A stretch of 5,731 nt of DNA, taken from assembly GCA_947475495.1 (NCBI GenBank), contig CANJNX010000071.1, forward strand, positions 1-5,731, in the 5' to 3' direction. A program made the translations under genes and the position numbers. How positions within the stretch are numbered: position 1 is the first letter of the stretch; each line of letters opens with the position of its first letter. The stretch is from Comamonadaceae bacterium (GTDB taxonomy: Bacteria > Pseudomonadota > Gammaproteobacteria > Burkholderiales > Burkholderiaceae_C). Below are positions 1 to 5,452 of this stretch, in pieces. The notes below the pieces were generated by a model. The model had not been told where the DNA came from. It searched no databases and was given only the letters and a program-made list of their open reading frames with translations.

Positions 1-990
1 AGCGCTGGGCTTGACACACGTCACCCCAGGAATGGCTGTGATGAGCGCATAAGCCAAATCGCGCTGGCGGCGCAAACGCCCTCCTTCGCACACCAAATCG
101 TCAATGCTTTGGTAGCCTCCTAGCGCGGTTTGAATCGCATATTGTCCAGGGACATTGGCGCACAAACGCATATTGGAAAGCATGTTCAGGCCTTCAATAT
201 AGTCCTTGGCTGGGCGTTTATCACCAGAGACCACCATCCACCCGGCCCGGTAGCCGCACGAACGGTAGCTCTTGGACAAGGAGTTAAAGGTCAAGGTCAA
301 GACGTCGCTACTGAGTGCACCTAAGGCCGTATGTTTGACCCCGTCATACAGCACCTTGTCATACACCTCATCGGCAAAAACCACCAATCCGTTTGCGCGG
401 GCAATGGCCACTATTTCCAATAACAAGGCCTCTGAGTACAGCGCCCCGGTAGGGTTGTTGGGATTGATCACCACAATGCCTTTGGTGCGCGGGGTGATTT
501 TTGCGCGGATATCGTCCAGATTAGGCATCCAGCCATTGGCCTCGTCACACCGGTAGTGCACCGGGGTTCCGCCAGAGAGGCTGGCTGCAGCCGTCCACAG
601 CGGGTAGTCCGGCGCTGGCAGCAACAGTTCGTCGCCATTGTCAAGCAAGGCGTTTGTAGCCATCACAATCAATTCACTGGCGCCGTTGCCCAAGTAAATG
701 TCGTCCAATGTGACGCCTTTGATGCCTTGCTTTTGGGTTTCGTGCATCACCGCTTTGCGCGCAGAAAAAATGCCTTTGCTGTCAGAGTAACCCGAAGAAT
801 TGGGCAAGTTACGAATCATGTCTTGCTGAATTTCTTCTGGTGCATCAAAACCAAATACCGCCAAATTGCCGATATTGAGTTTGATGATCTTTTGGCCCTC
901 CTCTTCCATCTGACGCGCACGGTCCATGATGGGGCCACGAATGTCGTAACAGACGTTGGCTAGCTTGGCAGATTTCTGAATGGTTCTCAA
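1..990 (-). CDS. alaA: AlaA-type PLP aminotransferase (glutamate-pyruvate transaminase), C-terminus cut by window edge
   Basis: Cytoplasmic fold-type I aminotransferase of the AlaA/YfbQ group, which converts pyruvate plus glutamate to alanine plus 2-oxoglutarate. The 330 visible residues match remembered E. coli AlaA without gaps: NVCYDIRGP at 12-20, NGASELIV near 102-109, PAPDYPLWTAA near 125-135, NPNNPTG at 176-182, FADEVYD at 205-211, and SLSKSYR with the PLP lysine at K240. MRLCANVP and the TALGGYQS segment follow. About 75-80 residues are missing beyond base 1. The start is TTG at 988-990: it sits just downstream of GGAGGG and gives an N-terminus (xxxIxKSxKL) that aligns residue for residue with the family; the first internal ATG would remove the conserved NVCYDIRGP. 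The substrate loop reads NIGNLAVFGF where E. coli has NIGNPAPFGF. It is divergent from the Mth938-like gene. Family call is firm; the exact substrate is inferred. Confidence 0.93.
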   Translation of the reverse strand, partial: MRTIQKSAKLANVCYDIRGPIMDRARQMEEEGQKIIKLNIGNLAVFGFDAPEEIQQDMIRNLPNSSGYSDSKGIFSARKAVMHETQKQGIKGVTLDDIYLGNGASELIVMATNALLDNGDELLLPAPDYPLWTAAASLSGGTPVHYRCDEANGWMPNLDDIRAKITPRTKGIVVINPNNPTGALYSEALLLEIVAIARANGLVVFADEVYDKVLYDGVKHTALGALSSDVLTLTFNSLSKSYRSCGYRAGWMVVSGDKRPAKDYIEGLNMLSNMRLCANVPGQYAIQTALGGYQSIDDLVCEGGRLRRQRDLAYALITAIPGVTCVKPSA

Positions 991-993
991 ATT

Positions 994-999
994 CCCTCC
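994..999 (-). promoter_or_regulatory. Shine-Dalgarno for alaA, supports the TTG start
   Basis: Read on the minus strand this is GGAGGG, three bases before the TTG codon at 988-990. The spacing is on the short side (4-5 bases counted from GGAGG), but it is the only strong ribosome-binding sequence near the conserved N-terminus, so it decides the start. Confidence 0.65.
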
Positions 1000-1023
1000 G
1001 AGAATGTAGGCGTTCGGGCGAAA

Positions 1024-1054
1024 ACTATAATTTGACCACAGTTCTCTGCTTCAA
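1024..1054 (-). promoter_or_regulatory. Candidate sigma70 promoter for alaA
   Basis: On the minus strand TTGAAG (1049-1054) serves as a possible -35 and TATAGT (1024-1029, five of six consensus bases) as a possible -10. The 19-base spacer is longer than ideal; ATTATA gives a 17-base spacer but a poorer hexamer. Transcription would start near 1017, leaving a leader of about 27 bases before the TTG start and including the GGAGGG site. Prediction by eye only. Confidence 0.35.
1026..1031 (+). promoter_or_regulatory. Consensus -10 hexamer TATAAT for the Mth938-like gene
   Basis: A perfect TATAAT lies on the plus strand in the divergent gap. I see no good -35 at 16-18 bases upstream, so it would be weak or activator-dependent. 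Transcription would begin near 1038, downstream of the TTG at 1032 that could otherwise extend the gene, and about 65 bases before the ATG at 1104. It overlaps the candidate alaA -10 on the other strand. Confidence 0.4.
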
Positions 1055-1103
1055 TAGTGCAGTGCAACATTCAAATTCGTCACCCTTGCCCAAGCTATTT
1101 CCG

Positions 1104-1478
1104 ATGAAACTACAACCTGACAGCACCCAAGGCCCCACGATCACCGGATATGGAAGCGACTGGGTCGCTATCAATGGCGAAACCAAACATACCAGCACGG
1201 TGGTTTGCAGCACTGGACAAACCTTTGCATGGGACTGCGACGGGTTCGACAAGCTCGGGGCCGCCGATTTTGAAAAACTGCTCGATTTAGATGCCGAGTT
1301 GGTCATTTTTGGAAGTGGTTCGACCCTTCGCTTTCCCCACCCCCAATGGCTCCAAAGCCTGTATGACAAACGAATCGGCGTTGAAACCATGGATACCCAT
1401 GCCGCGTGCCGAACTTACAACTTCTTAGCAGGTGAAGGCAGAAAGGTCGTTGCCGCCCTCCTCATTGCGCCCACATAG
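1104..1478 (+). CDS. Mth938-like (DUF498) domain protein, function unknown
   Basis: A 124-residue soluble protein with no signal peptide or membrane segment. Essentially its whole length is the Mth938/DUF498 fold: ITGYGSDWVAING near 13-25, ELVIFGSGSTLRFP at 65-78, and the family signature IGVETMDTHAACRTYN at 91-106, then FLAGEGRKVVAALL. The same fold occurs in mitochondrial complex I assembly factor NDUFAF3; no reaction is established for bacterial members and none is visible here. Cysteines are C35, C45 and C102; C102 is in the conserved AACRTYN motif. I chose ATG 1104 because it gives the usual family length and begins close to the domain; an in-frame TTG at 1032 would add 24 low-quality residues (MTTVLCFNSAVQ...) and lies at the -10 box. 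No clear Shine-Dalgarno precedes 1104. It is divergent from alaA, and 135 bp separate it from the peroxiredoxin gene. Confidence 0.85.
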   Translation: MKLQPDSTQGPTITGYGSDWVAINGETKHTSTVVCSTGQTFAWDCDGFDKLGAADFEKLLDLDAELVIFGSGSTLRFPHPQWLQSLYDKRIGVETMDTHAACRTYNFLAGEGRKVVAALLIAPT

Positions 1479-1613
1479 GCCGATGGGGCCTGCCAAGGGC
1501 CGGGTACTTTTAAGAGTAAAATCCAAGGTTGTCGTTGAGGGATAGGTGAGCAGTCAGTGCCCCTGTCCCCCCACTTTGCCTGACACATCCTGCACGAGAA
1601 ATACTTACCCCCT
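1479..1613 (+). other. Intergenic gap before the peroxiredoxin gene
   Basis: This stretch holds a weak GGCC...GGCC hairpin around 1487-1501 with no adjoining T-run, so I do not call it a terminator. TAAAAT at 1517-1522 could be a -10 but lacks a recognisable -35. GAGGGA at 1537-1542 precedes a GTG (1546) that opens a short frame overlapping the next gene. No OxyR-type site could be identified by eye. Confidence 0.4.
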
Positions 1614-2090
1614 ATGGCGATCGTTGTCAACAAACCACTCCCCGAATTCGAAGCCAACGCCACCGGTGGCATTCGTGTGACCAACCATTCCCACGTGGGT
1701 CAAACCATGGTGTTGTACTTTTACCCTAAAGACAACACTCCAGGCTGCACGACGGAAGCTATGCAGTTTCGTGACCGTTACAAAGATTTTGTAAAAGCTG
1801 GCGCCCATGTCTTTGGGGTCTCCCGAGACAACATGAAGTCCCATGACGAATTCAAGGCCAAGCTAGAGCTCCCTTTTGAACTCATCGCAGATACCGAAGA
1901 AAAAATGTGCCACATGTTTGGCGTTGTCAAAAATAAAATCATGTACGGTAAAAAGGTCAAAGGCATTGAGCGCAGTACCTTTTTGATTGGCTCGGACGGC
2001 GTTCTGAAAGAAGAATGGCGGGGGCTGAAAGTTTTAGGGCATGTTGATGATGTGCTTAAGGCTGTGAAGGCGCTCAAAAAAGCCACTTAA
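1614..2090 (+). CDS. bcp: PrxQ/Bcp-type thiol peroxidase (bacterioferritin comigratory protein family)
   Basis: A 158-residue cytoplasmic peroxiredoxin that reduces hydrogen peroxide and organic hydroperoxides using thioredoxin-type reductants. The thioredoxin fold is complete: VLYFYPKDNTPGCT at 33-46 carries the peroxidatic cysteine C45 with T42 and P38 of the PxxxTxxC active site; FGVSRDN near 67-73; and IERSTFLI at 118-125 supplies the active-site arginine R120. Length matches E. coli Bcp (156). E. coli Bcp has a second cysteine five residues on (C50), but here that position is M50. The only other cysteine is C99, which also occurs in E. coli Bcp. It therefore appears to be a one-Cys-motif PrxQ, or one using C99 or an external thiol for resolution. 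ATG 1614 gives the normal N-terminus (IVVNKPLPEFEA); the upstream Shine-Dalgarno is weak. A strong terminator follows 64 bp after the stop, so the gene probably ends its transcript. Confidence 0.93.
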   Translation: MAIVVNKPLPEFEANATGGIRVTNHSHVGQTMVLYFYPKDNTPGCTTEAMQFRDRYKDFVKAGAHVFGVSRDNMKSHDEFKAKLELPFELIADTEEKMCHMFGVVKNKIMYGKKVKGIERSTFLIGSDGVLKEEWRGLKVLGHVDDVLKAVKALKKAT

Positions 2091-2105
2091 TTGCGTCATA
2101 CGGCT

Positions 2106-2124
2106 CATGCATAATAGTTGCATG
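2106..2124. repeat. Short inverted repeat CATGCA-7-TGCATG
   Basis: Two perfect 6-base arms (2106-2111 and 2119-2124) surround TAATAGT, 16 bases after the peroxiredoxin stop. It could be an operator-like dyad or chance. It is not followed by a T-run long enough to call a terminator. Confidence 0.35.
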
Positions 2125-2153
2125 CATTTTCAGTTTTCGAATAAACAGCTTTT

Positions 2154-2182
2154 AAAAGCCGCCTTGGCCCAAGGCGGCTTTT
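2154..2182 (+). terminator. Rho-independent terminator after the peroxiredoxin gene
   Basis: A perfect 13-bp stem (AAAAGCCGCCTTG at 2154-2166 pairing with CAAGGCGGCTTTT at 2170-2182) closes a 3-base loop GCC, and the right arm runs into TTTT followed shortly by ATTTTT. The stem is flanked by A4 on the left, so it could also stop transcription on the minus strand. It ends 49 bases before phoH, separating that gene from the peroxiredoxin transcript. Confidence 0.9.
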
Positions 2183-2231
2183 CCATTTTTACAGCCTCGG
2201 TTTTCTGACTTCCTCTCTCACTTTTTAAACC
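2183..2231 (+). other. Pyrimidine-rich phoH leader without Shine-Dalgarno
   Basis: The 49 bases between the hairpin and ATG 2232 are mostly T and C (for example CTTCCTCTCTCAC at 2209-2221) and contain no GGAG/GAGG-like sequence. TTTACA at 2188-2193 resembles a -35 but has no matching -10. Alternatively TTGCAT (2118-2123) and AATAAA (2140-2145), 16 bases apart, lie before the hairpin. The phoH promoter therefore remains unassigned. Confidence 0.4.
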
Positions 2232-3911
2232 ATGCCACTTCCTCCTGCCCCGACAAAACGCGCCGATCGACTTCTTGGTAAATCCTCACACTCCATGGAG
2301 CCATCCTCTTTAGGGCCGGTCAAGAGCAAAACAGCAAGTGCAGCGGCCGCAAGTTCGAAGCAGTCCAGCCCAAAAAAGGCGGTGGCATCTGCTCCTAAAG
2401 CTTCTGTGGCGTCAAACAAGCAAGTTTCTTTTGCAAACACCAACGCAGAACCGCTGAAATCACAAAGAGTTCTTCCAAGTCTGACTCCAAGCCCTGTTCG
2501 CACTAAAAAGTCTGGCCCACAGGGACCCAGCAAACTTTTTGTTCTAGACACCAACGTTCTGCTGCACGACCCGATGTGCTTGTTCCGATTTGAAGAACAC
2601 GACATTTTCCTACCCATGATCGTGCTTGAAGAGCTCGACGGCCACAAAAAGGGGATGACGGAAGTGGCTCGCAACGCGCGCCAAACCAGTCGAACCTTGG
2701 ATGCGCTTGCAGGAACACCGGGTGCCGACATCACGGCCGGCTTTATGCTCAACAGCACAGGGCAGCGGGAAGCCAAAGGCAAGCTCTTATTCCAAACCCA
2801 GCCTTTGGATTACACCCTTCCAAGCAGCCTACCCCAAGGCAAGGCGGACAATCAGATCCTCGGCGTTGTCGAGGCCTTGCGCCAGAAATTCACGCCCCGT
2901 GAGGTGGTTTTGGTTTCCAAAGATATCAATATGCGCGTCAAAGCCCGGGCCTTGGGCTTGGCAACCGATGACTACCAAAATGACAAGGCACTTGAAGACG
3001 GCGATTTGCTTTACTCTGGCGCCTTGGCGCTGCCTACGGATTTTTGGGCAACCCACGGGCAAAGTGTAGAAAGTTGGCAGCAAGGCCAACACACCTTTTA
3101 CAAGGTAGCAGGTCCTTCTGTGCCTTATATGCTGATTAACCAGTTTGTGTACTTCGAGTCACCTGGTGAACCCAGCCTGTATGCCCGGGTGACTGAAATC
3201 CGCGGCGACATTGCCGTCCTTAAAACGCTCAAAGACTTCACCCACCTTAAAAATGCAGTGTGGGGAGTGATTGCGCGCAACCGCGAGCAAAATTTTGCAC
3301 TCAATTTGCTGACCGATCCAGAAGTCGATTTCGTCACACTGACCGGCACAGCTGGAACCGGAAAAACCTTGATGGCACTGGCTTCTGGGCTGACCCAGGT
3401 ATTGGATGACCGCCGCTACACCGAAATTATCGTGACACGTGCCACCGTCAGCGTAGGCGAAGATATTGGCTTTTTACCTGGCAGTGAAGAAGAAAAAATG
3501 GGCCCTTGGATGGGCGCATTGGATGACAACCTTGAAGTGTTAGGCAAAACCGATACCAGCGCAGGCGAATGGGGCCGCGCTGCTACCAATGAACTGATTC
3601 GCAGCCGCATCAAAATTAAGAGCATGAACTTTATGCGCGGGCGAACCTTTTTAAACAAGTACGTCATCATCGATGAAGCACAAAACCTCACGCCTAAACA
3701 AATGAAGACGCTCATTACCAGGGCGGGGCCGGGAACAAAAATCGTCTGTATGGGAAATTTGGCTCAGATCGATACCCCCTACCTCACTGAAGGCTCCTCC
3801 GGCTTGACGTTTGCGGTGGACCGGTTCAAGGGCTGGCCCCATGGCGGCCACATTACGCTAGCCCGTGGCGAGCGCTCGCGTTTGGCAGATTTTGCGAGCG
3901 AAGTGCTTTAA
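2232..3911 (+). CDS. PIN-PhoH family ATPase/ribonuclease (PhoH2/YlaK type)
   Basis: A 559-residue cytoplasmic protein joining a PIN nuclease domain to a PhoH P-loop ATPase; mycobacterial PhoH2 of this arrangement shows ATP-dependent RNA unwinding and cleavage. Residues about 20-100 are a basic Ser/Ala/Lys/Pro-rich tail, predicted disordered. The PIN domain follows (about 102-265): FVLDTNVLLHDP with D106, VLEELDGHKKG with E133, E134 and D136, KADNQIL with D206, and SKDINMR with D231, so the acidic metal site looks intact. The PhoH domain (about 345-559) has Walker A GTAGTGKT at 372-379, Walker B VIIDEAQN at 478-485, GNLAQID at 508-514, and the typical end RGERSRLADFASEVL. Standard PIN-PhoH proteins begin near the PIN domain, so the tail is additional. 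The start at 2232 is chosen because MPLPPAP is the N-terminus I associate with beta-proteobacterial members; no Shine-Dalgarno supports it, and ATG 2295 is an alternative. It lies tail to tail with dnaB. The cellular RNA target is unknown. Confidence 0.92.
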   Translation: MPLPPAPTKRADRLLGKSSHSMEPSSLGPVKSKTASAAAASSKQSSPKKAVASAPKASVASNKQVSFANTNAEPLKSQRVLPSLTPSPVRTKKSGPQGPSKLFVLDTNVLLHDPMCLFRFEEHDIFLPMIVLEELDGHKKGMTEVARNARQTSRTLDALAGTPGADITAGFMLNSTGQREAKGKLLFQTQPLDYTLPSSLPQGKADNQILGVVEALRQKFTPREVVLVSKDINMRVKARALGLATDDYQNDKALEDGDLLYSGALALPTDFWATHGQSVESWQQGQHTFYKVAGPSVPYMLINQFVYFESPGEPSLYARVTEIRGDIAVLKTLKDFTHLKNAVWGVIARNREQNFALNLLTDPEVDFVTLTGTAGTGKTLMALASGLTQVLDDRRYTEIIVTRATVSVGEDIGFLPGSEEEKMGPWMGALDDNLEVLGKTDTSAGEWGRAATNELIRSRIKIKSMNFMRGRTFLNKYVIIDEAQNLTPKQMKTLITRAGPGTKIVCMGNLAQIDTPYLTEGSSGLTFAVDRFKGWPHGGHITLARGERSRLADFASEVL

Positions 3912-3919
3912 AAAAGCCC

Positions 3920-5323
3920 TTAGTAGTCTCCGCCACCTCCATGCGCCAAGCTCTCAAATTTGGTGATTTGGCGCATAAAGGCTAACTTCACGGTTCCAGT
4001 GGGGCCGTTACGTTGCTTGGCAATGATGATTTCCGCAACCCCTGGCTCTTTACACGCTTCTTTGGTGTAGTACTCATCGCGGTAGATAAACATGATGATG
4101 TCTGCATCTTGTTCGATAGCCCCAGATTCTCGCAAGTCGCTCATCATCGGTCGCTTGTCAGGGCGTTGCTCCACGCTGCGGTTGAGCTGGGACAGGGCAA
4201 TCACCGGACACTTCAACTCTTTGGCCAACATTTTCAAGCCCCGCGAGATTTCACCGAGCTCGGTGGCCCGGTTTTCGCCTTCGCTGCTGTTTCCGCTCAT
4301 GAGTTGCAAGTAATCCACCACAATCAAACCGAGTTGGCCACATTGACGGGACAGCCGTCTTGCATTGGCCCGCAGCTCGCTGGAGGTCAGGCCGGCGCTT
4401 TCGTCAATGTGCAATGAGATCGTTCGTAATTTTTCGATAGCTTCCGATAAGCGGGGCCATTCTTCGTCGGTCAATTTGCCCGTTCGCAAATGGCCTTGGT
4501 CTATGCGACCAATCGAGCCCACAATACGTACGGCCAATTGCGCTGCACCCATTTCCATCGAGAAAACCGCAACCGGCAGGCCTTCGTTGAGCGCTACATG
4601 CTCCGCAATATTGATGGCCAATGCCGTTTTGCCCATCGAAGGCCGGGCTGCGAGCACCACGAGATCGCCCGCTTGCAAGCCTGCCGTCATCCGATCAAGG
4701 TCATAAAACCCCGTGGGTACCCCGGTCACATCATTGGGGTTGTCGGCCATCTCTTGGACGCGGTCTAGCAGCTTGACCACCAAGGTGTCCATTCCTTGGA
4801 ACCCTTGGCTGTTGCGCTTTCCTTGTTCCCCAATGTTGAAAATCTTTTGCTCTGACTCGTCTACGATCTCAGAGACGGCCCGGCCTTTGGTGTTAAAGGC
4901 ATTGGTTGCAATTTCATCACTGGCACTGACCAGCTTTCGCAGAATGGAGCGGTCGCGAACGATTTCTGCATACCGGCGAATATTGCTTGCACTTGGGACG
5001 TATTGGGCCAAGGAGTTCAGGTAGGCCAGTCCGCCCACCTCGTCCGCACGCCCTTGGCTTTGCATATGCTCAAACACGGTGATGACATCGGCAGGCTTAT
5101 TGGCGTTGATAAGGGCCCCAATCGCCGAGTAGATCAAGCGGTGCTCATAGCGGTAAAAATCACCGTCAAACACCACGTCTCCCACCCGATCCCAAGCGCT
5201 GTTGTCCAATAGCAGACCGCCCAAAACGCTGGATTCACCTTCGATAGAGTGCGGCGGAATGCGCAACTGCGCAATTTGACGGTCTGGCTCCAGACTGTCT
5301 AAGGCAGAGAGTTCGGCTGACAT
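3920..5323 (-). CDS. dnaB: Replicative DNA helicase DnaB
   Basis: A 467-residue hexameric helicase (E. coli 471) that unwinds DNA 5' to 3' at the replication fork and recruits DnaG primase. The N-terminal helical domain (about 22-120) begins IPPHSIEGESSVLGGLLLD; a linker runs to about 180; the RecA-like motor follows. Walker A is ARPSMGKT around 226-233 with K232; FSMEM near 254-258 carries the likely catalytic glutamate; Walker B is LIVVDYLQLM with D337; SQLNRSVEQRP and SDLRESGAIEQDADI follow; and KQRNGPTG near 436-443 carries the arginine finger. The protein ends in a GGGGDY tail. No intein interrupts the P-loop or other motifs. I place the start at ATG 5321-5323 because TTAGGA precedes it and MSAELSALD is a reasonable N-terminus; a TTG at 5359 would add 12 residues without support. 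It lies downstream of rplI on the same strand, 129 bp away with a terminator between. Confidence 0.97.
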   Translation of the reverse strand: MSAELSALDSLEPDRQIAQLRIPPHSIEGESSVLGGLLLDNSAWDRVGDVVFDGDFYRYEHRLIYSAIGALINANKPADVITVFEHMQSQGRADEVGGLAYLNSLAQYVPSASNIRRYAEIVRDRSILRKLVSASDEIATNAFNTKGRAVSEIVDESEQKIFNIGEQGKRNSQGFQGMDTLVVKLLDRVQEMADNPNDVTGVPTGFYDLDRMTAGLQAGDLVVLAARPSMGKTALAINIAEHVALNEGLPVAVFSMEMGAAQLAVRIVGSIGRIDQGHLRTGKLTDEEWPRLSEAIEKLRTISLHIDESAGLTSSELRANARRLSRQCGQLGLIVVDYLQLMSGNSSEGENRATELGEISRGLKMLAKELKCPVIALSQLNRSVEQRPDKRPMMSDLRESGAIEQDADIIMFIYRDEYYTKEACKEPGVAEIIIAKQRNGPTGTVKLAFMRQITKFESLAHGGGGDY

Positions 5324-5328
5324 GGGTT

Positions 5329-5334
5329 TCCTAA
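5329..5334 (-). promoter_or_regulatory. Shine-Dalgarno for dnaB, decides the start
   Basis: On the minus strand this reads TTAGGA, five bases before ATG 5321-5323. It favours this ATG over the in-frame TTG at 5357-5359. Confidence 0.7.
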
Positions 5335-5398
5335 GGGCTCGTCGGTAGATAAAACGCAACGTTAACAGAAAGTGGCGCTGGCACCCTAAAGCAATAAA
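5335..5398 (-). other. rplI-dnaB spacer, likely site of a dnaB promoter
   Basis: Sequence between the terminator and the dnaB ribosome-binding site. TATCTA-like and TTGCGT-like hexamers occur on the minus strand but not at consensus spacing, so I cannot name a promoter. GTTAACGTT at 5360-5368 (either strand contains small palindromes) is the only other visible structure. Confidence 0.3.
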
Positions 5399-5429
5399 AA
5401 AGCCGCGAGGGACAGGCCCTTGCGGCTTT
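5393..5429 (-). terminator. Intrinsic terminator after rplI
   Basis: Read on the minus strand, arms AAAGCCGC and GCGGCTTT plus inner AGGG/CCCT segments (written on the plus strand as AAAGCCGC 5399-5406, AGGG 5408-5411, CCCT 5417-5420, GCGGCTTT 5422-5429) form a 13-position stem with one C-A mismatch and a 5-base loop. It is followed by a T-run with one interruption (5393-5401). It begins 23 bases past the rplI stop. In the plus direction there is no T-run, so it acts on minus-strand transcripts. Confidence 0.85.
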
Positions 5430-5452
5430 CAAATCACCAAAGTGATTAGAAC

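Noticed and set aside
130..963. Three plus-strand open frames across the left end.
   Set aside because: They lie opposite alaA, whose minus-strand translation matches the AlaA family throughout; the plus frames show no family motifs.
1032..1103. TTG-initiated 24-residue extension of the Mth938-like protein.
   Set aside because: It begins within the TATAAT -10 region, has no Shine-Dalgarno and exceeds the usual family length.
1025..1390. Minus-strand 121-codon frame, and other minus-strand frames at 1415-2086 and 2225-3851.
   Set aside because: They are shadows of the Mth938-like, peroxiredoxin and phoH genes; compositions are Ser/Arg/Leu-rich without motifs.
1487..1501. GGCC...GGCC hairpin after the Mth938-like gene as a terminator.
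   Set aside because: The stem is only 4-5 bp with a wobble, and no T-run follows immediately.
2122..2208. 28-codon frame directly upstream of phoH, considered as a PhoAT-like antitoxin as in mycobacterial PhoAT-PhoH2.
   Set aside because: It has no ribosome-binding site and reads straight through the terminator hairpin; the protein (MHFQFSNKQLLKAALAQ...) resembles nothing I know.
3868..3879. Perfect 12-bp palindrome GCGAGCGCTCGC near the end of phoH.
   Set aside because: It encodes the conserved GERSR segment, would fold with only a 4-bp stem and has no following T-run, so it is not a terminator; likely a codon-usage coincidence.
4013..5212. Several plus-strand open frames of 69-134 codons.
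   Set aside because: All are antisense to dnaB, which is conserved end to end on the minus strand.
5324..5359. TTG-initiated 12-residue extension of DnaB.
   Set aside because: ATG 5323 has a well-placed TTAGGA and gives a normal DnaB length; the extension has no support.
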